64,000 bases of DNA from Rhodobacter capsulatus (GTDB lineage: Bacteria > Pseudomonadota > Alphaproteobacteria > Rhodobacterales > Rhodobacteraceae): assembly GCF_003254295.1 (NCBI RefSeq), contig NZ_QKZO01000005.1, forward strand, positions 62,001 through 126,000, given 5' to 3'. The number at the start of each line of letters is the position of its first letter. The stretch's first letter is position 1. Below are positions 8,926 to 18,620 of this stretch, piece after piece. The notes under the pieces are model-generated. The model saw nothing but the letters and a program-made list of their open reading frames with translations. It ran no database searches and was not told the DNA's origin. A program made the position numbers and the translations under genes.

Positions 8926-10332
8926 TCAGATCAGTTCACGGACATCGGTCAGGTGACCGGTCAGCGCCGCGGCGGCGGCCATTTCCGGGCTGACCAGATG
9001 GGTGCGGCCCTTGTAACCCTGACGGCCCTCGAAATTGCGGTTCGAGGTCGAGGCGCAGCGCTCATATTCGCCCAGCTGGTCGGGGTTCATCGCAAGGCAC
9101 ATCGAGCAGCCCGCCAGACGCCATTCGAACCCGGCGTCGATGAAGATCTGCGCGATGCCCTCTTCTTCCGCCTGATGCCGGACCAGACCCGAGCCCGGAA
9201 CCACCATCGCCCGCATGCCGGGCTTGATCTTCTTGCCTTCGACGATCTTCGCCGCGGCGCGCAGGTCTTCGATGCGGCCGTTGGTGCACGACCCGATGAA
9301 GACCGTGTCGATGGCGATGTCGGTCAGCTTCTGACCCGGGGTCAGGCCCATGTAATCCAGCGAGCGTTTCACCGCCTCGACCTTGCCGCCGGTGAAATCC
9401 TCGGGCGCGGGGACCACGGCCGAAATCGGCAGCACGTCCTCGGGCGAGGTGCCCCAGGTGACGACGGGCTCGATATCCTCGCCGCGGATCGTCACGACCT
9501 TGTCGAAATGCGCGCCTTCGTCGGTGAAAAGCGTCTTCCACCAAGCCAGCGCGGCTTCGAACTGCGCGCCTTTCGGCGCATGGGCACGACCGCGGACGTA
9601 GTTGAAGGTGGTCTCATCCGGCGCGATCAGACCGGCGCGCGCCCCGCCCTCGATCGCCATGTTGCAGACCGTCATCCGGCCTTCCATGGAAAGCGCGCGG
9701 ATCGCCTCGCCGCAATATTCGATCACATGGCCGGTGCCGCCCGCGGTGCCGGTCAGGCCGATCACCGCCAGCGTGATATCCTTGGCGGTGACGCCCGGCT
9801 TCAATTGGCCGGTGATTTCCACCTTCATGTTCTTCGATTTCTTCTGGATCAGCGTCTGCGTCGCCAGAACGTGCTCGACTTCCGAGGTGCCGATGCCATG
9901 CGCCAGCGCGCCAAAGGCGCCATGCGTCGCGGTGTGGCTGTCGCCGCAAACGACGGTCATGCCGGGCAGCGTCCAGCCCTGTTCCGGGCCGACGATATGC
10001 ACGATGCCCTGACGGATGTCGGTCACCGGATAGTAATGGATGCCGAAGTCGCGGGCGTTCTTGTCAAGCGCCTCGACCTGGATCCGGCTTTCCTCGTTTT
10101 CGATATGTTTTTCACGGCCCTCGGTGGTGGGGACGTTGTGATCCGGCACGGCGATGGTCTTTTCCGGGCAGCGGACCTTGCGACCGGCCAGGCGCAGGCC
10201 CTCGAAGGCCTGCGGGCTGGTCACTTCATGGACCAGATGGCGGTCGATATAGAGCAGGCAGGTGCCATCGGCGTCTTCACTGACGACATGGGCATCCCAG
10301 ATCTTGTCATAAAGGGTCTTCGGAGCGGACAT
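8926..10332 (-). CDS. leuC: 3-isopropylmalate dehydratase large subunit
   Basis: Large subunit (468 residues) carrying the [4Fe-4S] cluster. Visible family features are [64 protein letters not shown], the first cluster cysteine in FIGSCTNGR (about residue 349) and the pair in [13 protein letters not shown]. The ATG at 10332 has a purine-rich AGAGAGAG upstream. The 78 bases before it carry no conventional leucine-rich leader peptide. Confidence 0.96.
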   Translation of the reverse strand: MSAPKTLYDKIWDAHVVSEDADGTCLLYIDRHLVHEVTSPQAFEGLRLAGRKVRCPEKTIAVPDHNVPTTEGREKHIENEESRIQVEALDKNARDFGIHYYPVTDIRQGIVHIVGPEQGWTLPGMTVVCGDSHTATHGAFGALAHGIGTSEVEHVLATQTLIQKKSKNMKVEITGQLKPGVTAKDITLAVIGLTGTAGGTGHVIEYCGEAIRALSMEGRMTVCNMAIEGGARAGLIAPDETTFNYVRGRAHAPKGAQFEAALAWWKTLFTDEGAHFDKVVTIRGEDIEPVVTWGTSPEDVLPISAVVPAPEDFTGGKVEAVKRSLDYMGLTPGQKLTDIAIDTVFIGSCTNGRIEDLRAAAKIVEGKKIKPGMRAMVVPGSGLVRHQAEEEGIAQIFIDAGFEWRLAGCSMCLAMNPDQLGEYERCASTSNRNFEGRQGYKGRTHLVSPEMAAAAALTGHLTDVRELI

Positions 10333-10410
10333 GGCTCTCTCTTTGGATAGCTGAGGAAGATCGGTGGCCGAAACGGCCGGACAGACAGGGCGAAGCCCCC
10401 GCGGCCAACG

Positions 10411-10497
10411 TCAAAGTCGGGCGAGGATGGAACGGCTTTCGCCGTAAAAGCGTTCCCGAAGCCGGGCGCGATCGTCCATGTCGAAGATGCGGATCAT
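10411..10497 (-). CDS. Possible small protein upstream of leuC (28 residues)
   Basis: A 28-codon ORF (MIRIFDMDDRARLRERFYG then ESRSILARL) on the leuC strand, ending 78 bases before leuC. The open frame continues protein-like upstream of the ATG (LAYIAA), where only TTG could start. It is acidic-basic and not leucine-rich, so it is not an obvious attenuation leader. The rest of 10333-10728 holds the promoters of leuC and rsfS; I see no other gene there. Confidence 0.3.
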   Translation of the reverse strand: MIRIFDMDDRARLRERFYGESRSILARL

Positions 10498-10728
10498 GGC
10501 GGCGATATAGGCCAAGGCGGGTCTTGACGCAAGGAAATTGGCCGCGATGTGACACCCTTTGCCACGGCTTCAGCAATTCTGTCGCCCATCGGTTGAGATT
10601 TCGCCCCCGCGATGTTAAGTTTGGCTTCGACCTGGCGCCCGGGGTTAGTGGCGTGTGGAGTTTCGGAGGACAATGTCCTGTCTCATCTCAATGCCGCGCC
10701 CGTCGCTTCGGGTGCACCGGTGGCATCC

Positions 10729-11088
10729 ATGACCATGAATGTCACGGATGCCGAAACGAGCGATCAAGTGCTGGCGCTCGTGCTGTCTTCCCTTGATGAC
10801 GACAAGGCGGAAGACATCGTTTCGATCGACCTGCGCGGTCGGTCCTCGATCGCCGATCACATGGTGATCTGTTCGGGCCGGTCGTCGCGTCAGGTCGGCG
10901 CCATTGCCGAAAAGCTGACCGAACGTCTGAAGGAAGCCTTTGGCCGCAGCTGCAAGATCGAGGGCAAGGATCAGGGCGACTGGGTTCTGATCGACGCCAC
11001 CGATGTGATCGTGCATGTCTTCCGCCCGGAAGTGCGCGAATTCTATCAGCTTGAAAAGATGTGGATGCCGACCGGCGCCAAGGTCTGA
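10729..11088 (+). CDS. rsfS: Ribosome silencing factor RsfS (Iojap)
   Basis: Binds ribosomal protein L14 and blocks subunit joining when nutrients are short. From the ATG at 10729 the protein has 119 residues, a normal length; an in-frame ATG at 10612 would add 39 residues that are not family-like. The core pattern is clear: DDKAEDIVSIDLRGRSSIADHMVICSGRSSRQVGAIAEKL, then GDWVLIDATDVIVHVFRPEVREFYQLEKMW. It is the first gene of the plus-strand run and is followed seven bases later by rlmH, the usual pairing. Confidence 0.93.
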   Translation: MTMNVTDAETSDQVLALVLSSLDDDKAEDIVSIDLRGRSSIADHMVICSGRSSRQVGAIAEKLTERLKEAFGRSCKIEGKDQGDWVLIDATDVIVHVFRPEVREFYQLEKMWMPTGAKV

Positions 11089-11095
11089 TCGGCGC

Positions 11096-11563
11096 ATGAA
11101 GGTGACCATCTGCGCGGTGGGCAAGCTGCGCAAGGGCCCCGAGCTTGATCTGATCCATGAGTATCTGGACCGCTTCGGCAAGGCCGGGCGGTCCTTTGGT
11201 CTTGGGCCGGCCGCGATCCTTGAGGTCGAGGACAAGCGCAATCTGGGCATGGAGGCCGAGGCGGTTCTGCTGGACCGTGCGGTTCCCGCGGGATCGGTGC
11301 TGGTGACGCTGGACGAGCGGGGGGATCTGGTCTCCTCGCCCGAATTTGCCACGCGGCTGGGCGGCTGGCGCGATGCGGCGCGGGATGTGACTTTCGTCAT
11401 CGGCGGCGCCGACGGGATCGCGCCTGCGCTGCGGGCGAAGGCGGACTGGTCGCTGTCCTTTGGCAAGATGGTCTGGCCGCATATGCTGGTGCGGGTGATG
11501 CTGGCCGAGCAGCTCTACCGCGCCGGGCAGATTCTGGCGGGCACGCCCTATCACCGCGTCTGA
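11096..11563 (+). CDS. rlmH: 23S rRNA pseudouridine-1915 N3-methyltransferase
   Basis: A 155-residue SPOUT-family methyltransferase that modifies helix 69 of 23S rRNA. The start at 11096 (MKVTICAVGKLRKGPE) matches the family exactly. The C-terminal knot motifs are present: VTFVIGGADGIAP, LSFGKMVWPHMLVRVMLAEQLYRAGQILAGTPYHRV. It follows rsfS by seven bases, so the two are co-transcribed. Confidence 0.96.
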   Translation: MKVTICAVGKLRKGPELDLIHEYLDRFGKAGRSFGLGPAAILEVEDKRNLGMEAEAVLLDRAVPAGSVLVTLDERGDLVSSPEFATRLGGWRDAARDVTFVIGGADGIAPALRAKADWSLSFGKMVWPHMLVRVMLAEQLYRAGQILAGTPYHRV

Positions 11564-11628
11564 CCCCGCCGAACTTGCCGTTTCGGCCGGGGCAGCGTAG
11601 GAAGGGGCAAATTCGTCAGGAGGCGCCG

Positions 11629-13149
11629 ATGACCCGTCCGAAACCCGTTGTTCTGTGCATTCTCGATGGCTGGGGCGAGCGCGCCGAGACCGAGGGCAAT
11701 GCGCCGAAACTGGCGCAGACGCCGAACCTGGACCGGGTTTTCGCCAGCTGCCCGAAAGCGACGCTGATCACGCACGGCAATGATGTCGGCCTGCCCAGCG
11801 GGCAGATGGGGAATTCGGAAGTCGGGCATACCAATATCGGCGCCGGGCGCGTCGTGGCGATGGATCTGGGCCAGATCGATCTGGCGATCGAGGATGGCAG
11901 CTTTTTCCAGAACGCGCCGATCCTTGACTTCATTGAAAAAGTGAAGACCGCCGGGGGCCGGGCGCATCTGATGGGCGTGGTGTCCGATGGCGGCGTGCAT
12001 GGCCATATCGAACATGTTCTGGCGGCTTGCAGGATGATTGCCGGGGCAGGGGTTCCGGTCGTGCTGCATGCGATCACCGATGGCCGCGACGTCGCCCCGG
12101 ATTCCGCGGCGCGCTTTGTCGATGACCTGTGTGCGCGTCTGCCCGCGGGCTGCTCTGTCGCCACCGTCATCGGCCGCTACTGGGCGATGGACCGCGACAA
12201 CCGCTGGGAACGCGTCGGCACCGCCTTTGACGCGATGGTGAAAGGGCAGGGGTTCAACGCCGCCACCCCCGCCGAGGCCGTCGCGCAAAGCTACGCGAAA
12301 GGCGAGATGGACGAGTTCATCAAGCCGACGGTGATCGGCGGCTATACCGGCGCGGCGGACAACGACGGTTTCTTCTGCCTCAACTTCCGCGCCGACCGGG
12401 CGCGCGAGATCCTGCGCACTTTGGGCGAGCCCGGCTTTGCGGAATTCGACGTCTCGGCGCGGCCGCAATGGTCGGCGATGCTGGGGATGGTGGAATATTC
12501 GGTCACGCATAACGCCTACATGACGGCGGCTTATCCGAAGCGCGACATCGTCAACACCTTGGGCGAATGGGTTTCGAAACAGGGGCTTACCCAGTTCCAT
12601 CTGGCCGAGACCGAGAAATATCCGCATGTGACCTTCTTCCTGAACGGCGGCAAGGAAGCGCCCTGGGCGGGCGAAGATCGCTTCATGCCGAAATCGCCGA
12701 AAGTGGCGACCTATGATCTGCAGCCCGAGATGTCGGCGCCCGAGGTCACCGATCATTTCGTCGCCGCGATCGAGAAGGGTTACGATCTGATCATCGTCAA
12801 CTATGCCAACCCGGACATGGTCGGCCATACCGGCAGCCTGCCTGCCGCGATCAAGGCCTGCGAAGAGATCGACCGCGATCTGGGCCGGGTGCTGGCGGCG
12901 CTCGAACAGGCCGGGGGGGCGATGATCATCACCGCCGATCACGGCAACTGCGAGACGATGATCGACCCGGTGACGGGCGGGCCCCATACGGCGCATACGA
13001 CGAACCTGGTGCCGGTGGCGCTGGTCGGTGGTCCCGCCGGGGTCAGTCTGCATCCGGGGCGGCTTTCCGACCTTGCGCCGACGCTGCTCGATCTGATGCA
13101 GCTGCCCGTGCCGCCGGAAATGACCGGCAAGACGCTGATCGACAGATGA
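11629..13149 (+). CDS. gpmI: 2,3-bisphosphoglycerate-independent phosphoglycerate mutase
   Basis: Interconverts 3- and 2-phosphoglycerate using two manganese ions. The ATG at 11629 has AGGAGG just upstream and gives 506 residues. Visible motifs are the metal Asp in LDGWG (residue 13), the phosphoserine in GQMGNSEVGHTNIGAGR (Ser63), VSDGGVHGH, DGRDVAP, NFRADRARE, VNYANPDMVGHTG and TADHGNCE. The stop codon overlaps the start of the EnvC-like gene by four bases. Confidence 0.96.
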   Translation: MTRPKPVVLCILDGWGERAETEGNAPKLAQTPNLDRVFASCPKATLITHGNDVGLPSGQMGNSEVGHTNIGAGRVVAMDLGQIDLAIEDGSFFQNAPILDFIEKVKTAGGRAHLMGVVSDGGVHGHIEHVLAACRMIAGAGVPVVLHAITDGRDVAPDSAARFVDDLCARLPAGCSVATVIGRYWAMDRDNRWERVGTAFDAMVKGQGFNAATPAEAVAQSYAKGEMDEFIKPTVIGGYTGAADNDGFFCLNFRADRAREILRTLGEPGFAEFDVSARPQWSAMLGMVEYSVTHNAYMTAAYPKRDIVNTLGEWVSKQGLTQFHLAETEKYPHVTFFLNGGKEAPWAGEDRFMPKSPKVATYDLQPEMSAPEVTDHFVAAIEKGYDLIIVNYANPDMVGHTGSLPAAIKACEEIDRDLGRVLAALEQAGGAMIITADHGNCETMIDPVTGGPHTAHTTNLVPVALVGGPAGVSLHPGRLSDLAPTLLDLMQLPVPPEMTGKTLIDR

Positions 13150-14291
13150 TCCGTCAGGCGGTCCTTGCCTTCCTTTTTTCGGCGGGGGCGGCCTTGGCCA
13201 GCCCTGCCGGTGACGTTGCGCAAAAGGCCGCCGAGGATCTGCGCGCCTCGATCGAGGCTTTGGACGCGGCGCGGACCAAGGCCGACCGGGTGGCGGCGCT
13301 GACGCGGACGATCTCGGCCTATGAAAAGGGTCTTGGCGCGCTGCGCGACGGGCTGCGCCGCGCCGCCGTGCGCGAGGCCGAGATCCGCGCGAAATTCGAG
13401 GCGAAACGCGAAGATATCGGCCGGTTGCTCGGCGTGATGAGCACGATGAGCGGCACCGAGGGGCCGCTTTTGTTGCTGCATCCCTCGGGGCCTTTGGGCA
13501 CGGCGCGTTCGGGGATGATGCTGGGCGCGGTGACGCCCGCGCTGCAGGCCGAGGCGGAAAAGATGCGCGCCGATCTGATCGAGATCGAGGATCTGCGCGC
13601 GGTGCAGGGCAATGCGCAGAAGGTGCTGGAAACCGGGCTCGGTTCGGTGCAGGCGGCGCGGACGGCGCTGTCGAAGGCGGTCGCCGATCGGTCGAAGCTG
13701 CCGCGGCGCTATCTCGAAGAGCCCGAAGAGCTGCGCGAACTGGTCGAAAGCGTCGATACGCTGGAGGGCTTCGCCTCGGGTCTGGCCGATCTTGAAGGCG
13801 ATATCGGCGCGCCGATGGAGGATTTCGCGGGCGCCAAGGGCAGCCTGCCGATGCCGGTTCTGGGCACGGTGCTGCGCAAGTTCGACGAGGCCGATGCGGC
13901 GGGCATCCGCCGTCCGGGGCTGGTTGTGGCGACGGCGCCCGCGGCGCTGGTGACGACGCCCTGGCCCGCGACGATCCGCTATCGCGGCCCGCTTCTGGAC
14001 TACGGAAATGTGATGATCCTCGAACCGGCGGAAGGCTATCTTCTTGTTCTGGCGGGGCTTGGCAGTGTCTATGGTGAGACCGGCGACGTGCTGGCCGCGG
14101 GGGCTCCGGTCGGGCTGATGGGCGGGCGCGAACCCGGAGCACAGGAATTCGGCGAGGATTTCCTGAAGAACGCGCAGATGGGGAGTGGCGCCACGCGCTC
14201 GGAGACGCTTTATATCGAGTTGAGGAAGGGCAAGAAGCCCGTGGACCCCGCGCCATGGTTCACCCCGACGAAAGACCAGAACAAGGGCTGA
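13146..14291 (+). CDS. EnvC-like murein hydrolase activator (degenerate LytM/M23 domain)
   Basis: A 381-residue exported protein with a Sec signal peptide (cleavage near ALAS-PAG), a long coiled-coil region (about residues 25-230) and a C-terminal LytM/M23-like domain. All zinc ligands of active M23 peptidases are missing: the HxGxD region reads RRPGLVVAT, the tyrosine-alanine-histidine region reads VLAGLGS, and the final HLHFE reads TLYIE. That pattern matches EnvC-type activators of amidases in cell separation rather than peptidases. It overlaps gpmI and is followed two bases later by ctpA. Confidence 0.85.
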   Translation: MIRQAVLAFLFSAGAALASPAGDVAQKAAEDLRASIEALDAARTKADRVAALTRTISAYEKGLGALRDGLRRAAVREAEIRAKFEAKREDIGRLLGVMSTMSGTEGPLLLLHPSGPLGTARSGMMLGAVTPALQAEAEKMRADLIEIEDLRAVQGNAQKVLETGLGSVQAARTALSKAVADRSKLPRRYLEEPEELRELVESVDTLEGFASGLADLEGDIGAPMEDFAGAKGSLPMPVLGTVLRKFDEADAAGIRRPGLVVATAPAALVTTPWPATIRYRGPLLDYGNVMILEPAEGYLLVLAGLGSVYGETGDVLAAGAPVGLMGGREPGAQEFGEDFLKNAQMGSGATRSETLYIELRKGKKPVDPAPWFTPTKDQNKG

Positions 14292-14293
14292 AA

Positions 14294-15658
14294 ATGAAGA
14301 AATTCGTCATTGCCGCACTGGGCGGAACGATCGCCGGGACGCTGCTCTCGGTGCAGGTGGCGCCGCTTCTGGCGGAGGAGGCGTCGAAACCGGCCTCGGT
14401 CTATCAGGAGCTGGACCTGTTTGGCGACGTGTTCCGCCGCATCCGCGCCGATTACGTCGAACAGGTCGACGACAAGAAGCTGATCGAGGCGGCGATCAAC
14501 GGCATGCTGTCCTCGCTCGATCCGCATTCGAGCTACATGCCGGCCGAAGAATATGACGACATGAAGGTGCAGACGCGCGGCTCTTTCGGCGGTCTCGGCA
14601 TCGAAGTGACGATGGAGAACGGCGCGGTCAAGGTGGTCTCGCCGATGGATGGCACCCCGGCCTCGGCGGCGGGGATCCAGTCGGGCGATTTCATCACCCA
14701 TGTGAACGGCGAAAGCCTGATGGGGCTGACGCTGGATGATGCGGTGGACAAGATGCGCGGCCCGGTCGGCAGCGAAGTGACGCTGAAGATCGTGCGCGAA
14801 GGCAAGACCGAGCCCTTTGACGTGACGCTGACCCGCGACACGATCAAGCTGACCGCGGTCAAGGGGCGGCTGGAAGCGAATACCGCGATCCTGCGCATCA
14901 CCACCTTCAACGACCAGACCTTCCCGAACCTGCAGGAAAGCCTGAAGAAGCTGGCCGGGGAAGCGGGCGGCATCGACAAGCTGAACGGGGTGATCCTGGA
15001 TCTGCGCAACAACCCGGGCGGGCTGCTGACGCAGGCGATCGCGGTCTCGGATGCCTTCCTCGACAAGGGCGAGATCGTCTCGACACGCGGCCGCAAGCCC
15101 GAGGAAAGCGAACGCTTCAACGCCACGCCGGGCGATCTGGCCGCGGGCAAGCCGATCGTCGTGCTGATCAACGGCGGCTCGGCCTCGGCGTCGGAGATCG
15201 TCACCGGGGCGCTGCAGGATCATCACCGCGCCATCGTGGTGGGCACGAAAAGCTTCGGCAAGGGCTCGGTGCAGACGGTCATTCCGGTGCAGAGCGACGG
15301 CGCGATGCGGCTGACCACCTCGCGCTATTACACGCCCTCGGGGCGGTCGATCCAGGCCCTGGGGATTGCGCCCGACATCGTCGTGCCGCAACCGCCCGCC
15401 ACGCCCGAGACCGACAAGGCCGAGGACACTGCGGACACCCGGTCCGAAGCCGATCTGCGCGGCGTGCTGTCGAACGACTCGATGACCGAAGACGAGAAGA
15501 AACAGGCCGAGGAAGAACGCGCCAAGGCCGAAGATGCCGCCAAGCTGCGGCTGGAGGATTTCCAGCTGGCCTACGGGATCGACATCATCAAGGGGCTGGC
15601 GGTCGCCGGTCAGACGCTGGTGCCGGTCGATGAGCCGAAAGCCGCCGCAAAACCGTAA
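14294..15658 (+). CDS. ctpA: C-terminal processing peptidase, S41 family
   Basis: A 454-residue periplasmic serine protease with an N-terminal signal/anchor (MKKFVIAALGGTIAGTLLSV). A PDZ domain occupies about residues 95-175 (GSFGGLGIEVTMENGAVKVV; GDFITHVNGE). The catalytic Ser is in GGSASASEI (about 296-300) and the Lys in GTKSFGKGS (about 323). The C-terminal part has an acidic Lys/Glu-rich helix. EnvC-like and CtpA genes are typically adjacent in this class, consistent with linked envelope remodelling. Confidence 0.93.
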   Translation: MKKFVIAALGGTIAGTLLSVQVAPLLAEEASKPASVYQELDLFGDVFRRIRADYVEQVDDKKLIEAAINGMLSSLDPHSSYMPAEEYDDMKVQTRGSFGGLGIEVTMENGAVKVVSPMDGTPASAAGIQSGDFITHVNGESLMGLTLDDAVDKMRGPVGSEVTLKIVREGKTEPFDVTLTRDTIKLTAVKGRLEANTAILRITTFNDQTFPNLQESLKKLAGEAGGIDKLNGVILDLRNNPGGLLTQAIAVSDAFLDKGEIVSTRGRKPEESERFNATPGDLAAGKPIVVLINGGSASASEIVTGALQDHHRAIVVGTKSFGKGSVQTVIPVQSDGAMRLTTSRYYTPSGRSIQALGIAPDIVVPQPPATPETDKAEDTADTRSEADLRGVLSNDSMTEDEKKQAEEERAKAEDAAKLRLEDFQLAYGIDIIKGLAVAGQTLVPVDEPKAAAKP

Positions 15659-15667
15659 TCCTGGACT

Positions 15668-15687
15668 GGGGGCCGAAAGGCCCCCTT
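15668..15687 (+). terminator. Stem-loop between ctpA and rppH
   Basis: A 7-bp GGGGGCC/GGCCCCC stem with a GAAA tetraloop directly follows ctpA. Only two T residues follow, so it may be a weak terminator or an mRNA-stabilising hairpin. Confidence 0.45.
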
Positions 15688-15703
15688 ACCACATGAGGAC
15701 AAG

Positions 15704-16192
15704 ATGACCCCCGAAGAGCTTGCCGCGCTGCCCTATCGCAAGAACGTCGGCCTTGTGCTGATCAACGCAAAGGGGCTGATCTTTGCCGGTCAGCGCCTCG
15801 ACAATCCGGGCGATGCCTGGCAGATGCCGCAGGGCGGCATCGACGCGGGCGAACGGCCGAAGGAAGCCGCGCTGCGCGAATTGCAGGAGGAAACCGGGGT
15901 CCGGCCGGAGCTGGTCGAGAAGCTTGCCAAGACCGAGGATTGGCTGGTCTATGACCTGCCCGAAGAGCTGATCGGCAACATCTGGGGCGGGAAATATCGC
16001 GGCCAGAAGCAGAAATGGTTCCTGTTCCGCTTTCTGGGGCAGGACAGCGATGTGAACATCGCCACCGAGCACCCGGAATTTTCGGTCTGGCGCTGGATGG
16101 AACCGGCGGAACTGGTGGAAAAGATCGTGCCCTTCAAGCGCGCCGTCTATGAGCAGGTGTTCGACAGTTTCGCCGAACACCTGAAGAAATAG
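15704..16192 (+). CDS. rppH: RNA 5'-pyrophosphohydrolase
   Basis: A 162-residue Nudix hydrolase that removes pyrophosphate from 5'-triphosphate RNA and so starts mRNA decay. The Nudix box runs from about residue 44 to 66 ([23 protein letters not shown]). RppH-type features include [11 protein letters not shown] at the N-terminus, [10 protein letters not shown], and the [11 protein letters not shown] strand. GAGGAC precedes the ATG. It is the last gene of this plus-strand block and converges on nadC. Confidence 0.95.
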   Translation: MTPEELAALPYRKNVGLVLINAKGLIFAGQRLDNPGDAWQMPQGGIDAGERPKEAALRELQEETGVRPELVEKLAKTEDWLVYDLPEELIGNIWGGKYRGQKQKWFLFRFLGQDSDVNIATEHPEFSVWRWMEPAELVEKIVPFKRAVYEQVFDSFAEHLKK

Positions 16193-16218
16193 GCTCTGTT
16201 CCGGCAGAAATCGAGGCC

Positions 16219-17061
16219 TCAGAAGTCGAGACCGAGGTCGAAGGTGCGCGCCGAATGCGTCAGCGCGCCCGAGGAGATGTAATCAACCCCGGTCGCGGCC
16301 ACTTCGGCGATGCGCTCCAGCCGCATGTTGCCCGAGGCTTCCAGAACGACCCGTCCCTTGGTCAACGCCACCGCGTCGCGCAGGGTGGGCGTGTCCATGT
16401 TGTCGAGCAAGATCACGTCGGCGCCACCGATCGACAGCGCCTGATCGAGCTGATCGAGGCTGTCCACCTCCAGCTCGACGCGCATCATGTGGCTGCGGGC
16501 GGCTTTCGCGGCCTCGAGCACGGCGCGGATGCCCCCCGCGGCGGCGATGTGATTATCCTTGATCAGGATCGCATCGGAGAGGCCAAAGCGATGGTTCGAG
16601 CCGCCCCCATGCGCGACCGCGGTTTTCTCGATCAGGCGCAGGCCGGGGGTGGTCTTGCGGGTGCAAGTGATCCGGGTTTTCGTGCCCCGGGTTTGCGCCA
16701 CGAAACTGGCGGTCAGGCTGGCGATGCCGGTCATCCGGCCCGCGAAGTTCAGCGCAACGCGCTCGCCCATCAGGATCGAGGCCGCGGCGCCCGAAACCGT
16801 CATCAGGCATTGGCCCTTGGTGCAGGGGTGGCCGTCGGCGACATGGGTCGTGATCGCAAGCGCCGGATCGACCAGGCGGAAGGCGAGGGCGGCGACCTGC
16901 ATGCCGGAAACCACACCGTCTTCGCGGGCGTTGACGCGCGCCTCATACCGCGTGCTGGCAGGCACGACGGCGCGGGTGGTGACATCGCCCATCGGCGACA
17001 GATCTTCCATCAGCGCGGCACGGATCACGGGTTCGAGCAGGAAATCGGGCAGTTGGGTCAT
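16219..17061 (-). CDS. nadC: Nicotinate-nucleotide pyrophosphorylase (carboxylating)
   Basis: Converts quinolinate and PRPP to nicotinate mononucleotide, the third step of de novo NAD synthesis. The 280-residue protein shows ALMEDLSPMGDVTTRA, the RKTTPGLRLIEKTAVAHGGGSNHRFGLSDAILIKDNHI segment, ELEVDSLDQ, DVILLDNM and VDYISSGALTHS. Its start overlaps the nadB stop by ATGA. Confidence 0.96.
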   Translation of the reverse strand: MTQLPDFLLEPVIRAALMEDLSPMGDVTTRAVVPASTRYEARVNAREDGVVSGMQVAALAFRLVDPALAITTHVADGHPCTKGQCLMTVSGAAASILMGERVALNFAGRMTGIASLTASFVAQTRGTKTRITCTRKTTPGLRLIEKTAVAHGGGSNHRFGLSDAILIKDNHIAAAGGIRAVLEAAKAARSHMMRVELEVDSLDQLDQALSIGGADVILLDNMDTPTLRDAVALTKGRVVLEASGNMRLERIAEVAATGVDYISSGALTHSARTFDLGLDF

Positions 17062-18620
17062 TCTTCCTCCAGCGCGCGGGCACGGATGGCGAGCGCTTCG
17101 GTCAGGGTCAGAAAGCTGCGTTTGGCTTGAACAGGGTCTGTTTTCGGGAAGTCCGACCGGTAATGGCCGCCCCGGCTTTCGGTGCGGATCAGCGCCGCGG
17201 CGGCAATCAGCGTGGCGGTGGCGGTCATGTTGCGCAGCGCCTCGCGGTCGGCATTGGCCTCGATTTCCGCAAGCGTGCGCAGCGCGGCTTTCAGCCCCGC
17301 AGCGTCGCGCACGACGCCGACGCCATCGGTCATCGCCTGCCGCAGCCGGGCCACGGCGGCCTCGTCCACCGGGGAACCGCCCGCCGGGAAGGAGAGGGCA
17401 ACGGTATCGGCCCCTGACAGGGGAACGGTGTCGGCAATGCCCTCGGCGCAGATGCGGGCGAAGACGAGCGCTTCCAGAAGCCCGTTCGAGGCCAGCCGAT
17501 TGGCCCCATGCAACCCGGTCGAAGAGGCCTCGCCGCAGACCCAGAGCCGGTTCAGCGAGGAGTGGCCGCGGTCATCCACCGCGATCCCGCCCATGTGATA
17601 ATGCGCGGCGGCGGCGACCGGGATCGGTTGCAAAACAGGGTCTATTCCGGCTGAAAGGCAGGCTTCGGCCACGGCGGGAAAGCGCTTCGGCAGATCGGCC
17701 CCCAGCACCTGCCGGGTGTCCAGAACCGGGTTTCGCCCCGCCTGCCGTTCCAGATAGACGGCGCGGGCGACGATATCGCGCGGCGCCAGTTCGGCATCGG
17801 GATGGATCGGCAACATGAAGCGCTCGCCCCGGTCATTGCGCAGAACGGCGCCTTCACCGCGAAGCGCCTCGGTCGCCAAGGGGGCAGGGTCTTCGCCCGT
17901 GGCAATCGCCGTCGGGTGGAATTGCACGAATTCCGCATCGGCAATCAGCGCGCCCGCCCGGGCGGCCATGCCGATGACCTGACCGCGGATGCGTGGCGGA
18001 TTGGTGGTGACGGCGTAAAGCCCGCCCGAGCCGCCCCCCGCCAGCAACACCGCAGGGGTGCGGATCAGCACGCGGCCGGTGGACGAGGCCGCGGATTCAA
18101 CCCAAAGCCCGGTGACGGTGCCGGTTTCGACCTCAAGCCGTGTCGCGATCACGCCTTCGATCACCTGCACCGACGGGCAAGCCCGCACGGCGGCAATCAG
18201 CGTCTGCATGATCTCGTAGCCCGCCTGATCGCCCTTGACCCGCACGACACGGGGGCGGGAATGGGCGGCCTCGCGCGACATCACGTAATCGCCCCGCGCA
18301 TCGCGGTCGAAGGGGGCGCCCAAGGCGGTCAGATCGAGGATGCGGTCGCGCGCCTCCTGCGTCACCAACCGGGCGATGGCGGCATCGACCGTGCCTGCGC
18401 CCGCGGTTTCGGTGTCTTTCGCGTGATCCTCGGCGCTGTCGGGGGGGGCCATCGCAGCAGCCACACCCCCCTGCGCCCAGGCCGAGGAAGCGCCCTCGCC
18501 CAAACTCTCGGGCGAGATCACCAGAACCGGATGCGGTGCCAGTTTCAGCGCCGCATAAAGCGCCCCCAGCCCCGCACCGACGATGACGACGCGCGGGGTC
18601 TCGATCACCTGATCGCTCAC
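17058..18620 (-). CDS. nadB: L-aspartate oxidase
   Basis: FAD enzyme that oxidises aspartate to iminoaspartate for quinolinate synthesis. The GTG at 18620 overlaps the nadA stop (GTGA) and gives 520 residues beginning VSDQVIETPRVVIVGAGLGALYAALKLA with the dinucleotide-binding GxGxxG. Other family segments are SSAWAQGGVAAA, EAAHSRPRVVRVKGDQ, QFHPTAI, LRGEGAVLRN, HYHMGGIAVDDRG, GEASSTGLHGANRLASNGLLEALVF. It sits centrally in a nadABC operon. Two copies of the recurrent ACAGGGTC motif (17127-17150 and 17632-17650) lie inside the gene. Confidence 0.96.
   Translation of the reverse strand: MSDQVIETPRVVIVGAGLGALYAALKLAPHPVLVISPESLGEGASSAWAQGGVAAAMAPPDSAEDHAKDTETAGAGTVDAAIARLVTQEARDRILDLTALGAPFDRDARGDYVMSREAAHSRPRVVRVKGDQAGYEIMQTLIAAVRACPSVQVIEGVIATRLEVETGTVTGLWVESAASSTGRVLIRTPAVLLAGGGSGGLYAVTTNPPRIRGQVIGMAARAGALIADAEFVQFHPTAIATGEDPAPLATEALRGEGAVLRNDRGERFMLPIHPDAELAPRDIVARAVYLERQAGRNPVLDTRQVLGADLPKRFPAVAEACLSAGIDPVLQPIPVAAAAHYHMGGIAVDDRGHSSLNRLWVCGEASSTGLHGANRLASNGLLEALVFARICAEGIADTVPLSGADTVALSFPAGGSPVDEAAVARLRQAMTDGVGVVRDAAGLKAALRTLAEIEANADREALRNMTATATLIAAAALIRTESRGGHYRSDFPKTDPVQAKRSFLTLTEALAIRARALEEE

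Noticed and set aside
10524-10796. Plus-strand 90-codon frame before rsfS
   Set aside because: Overlaps rsfS in another frame and has no ribosome-binding site or family features.
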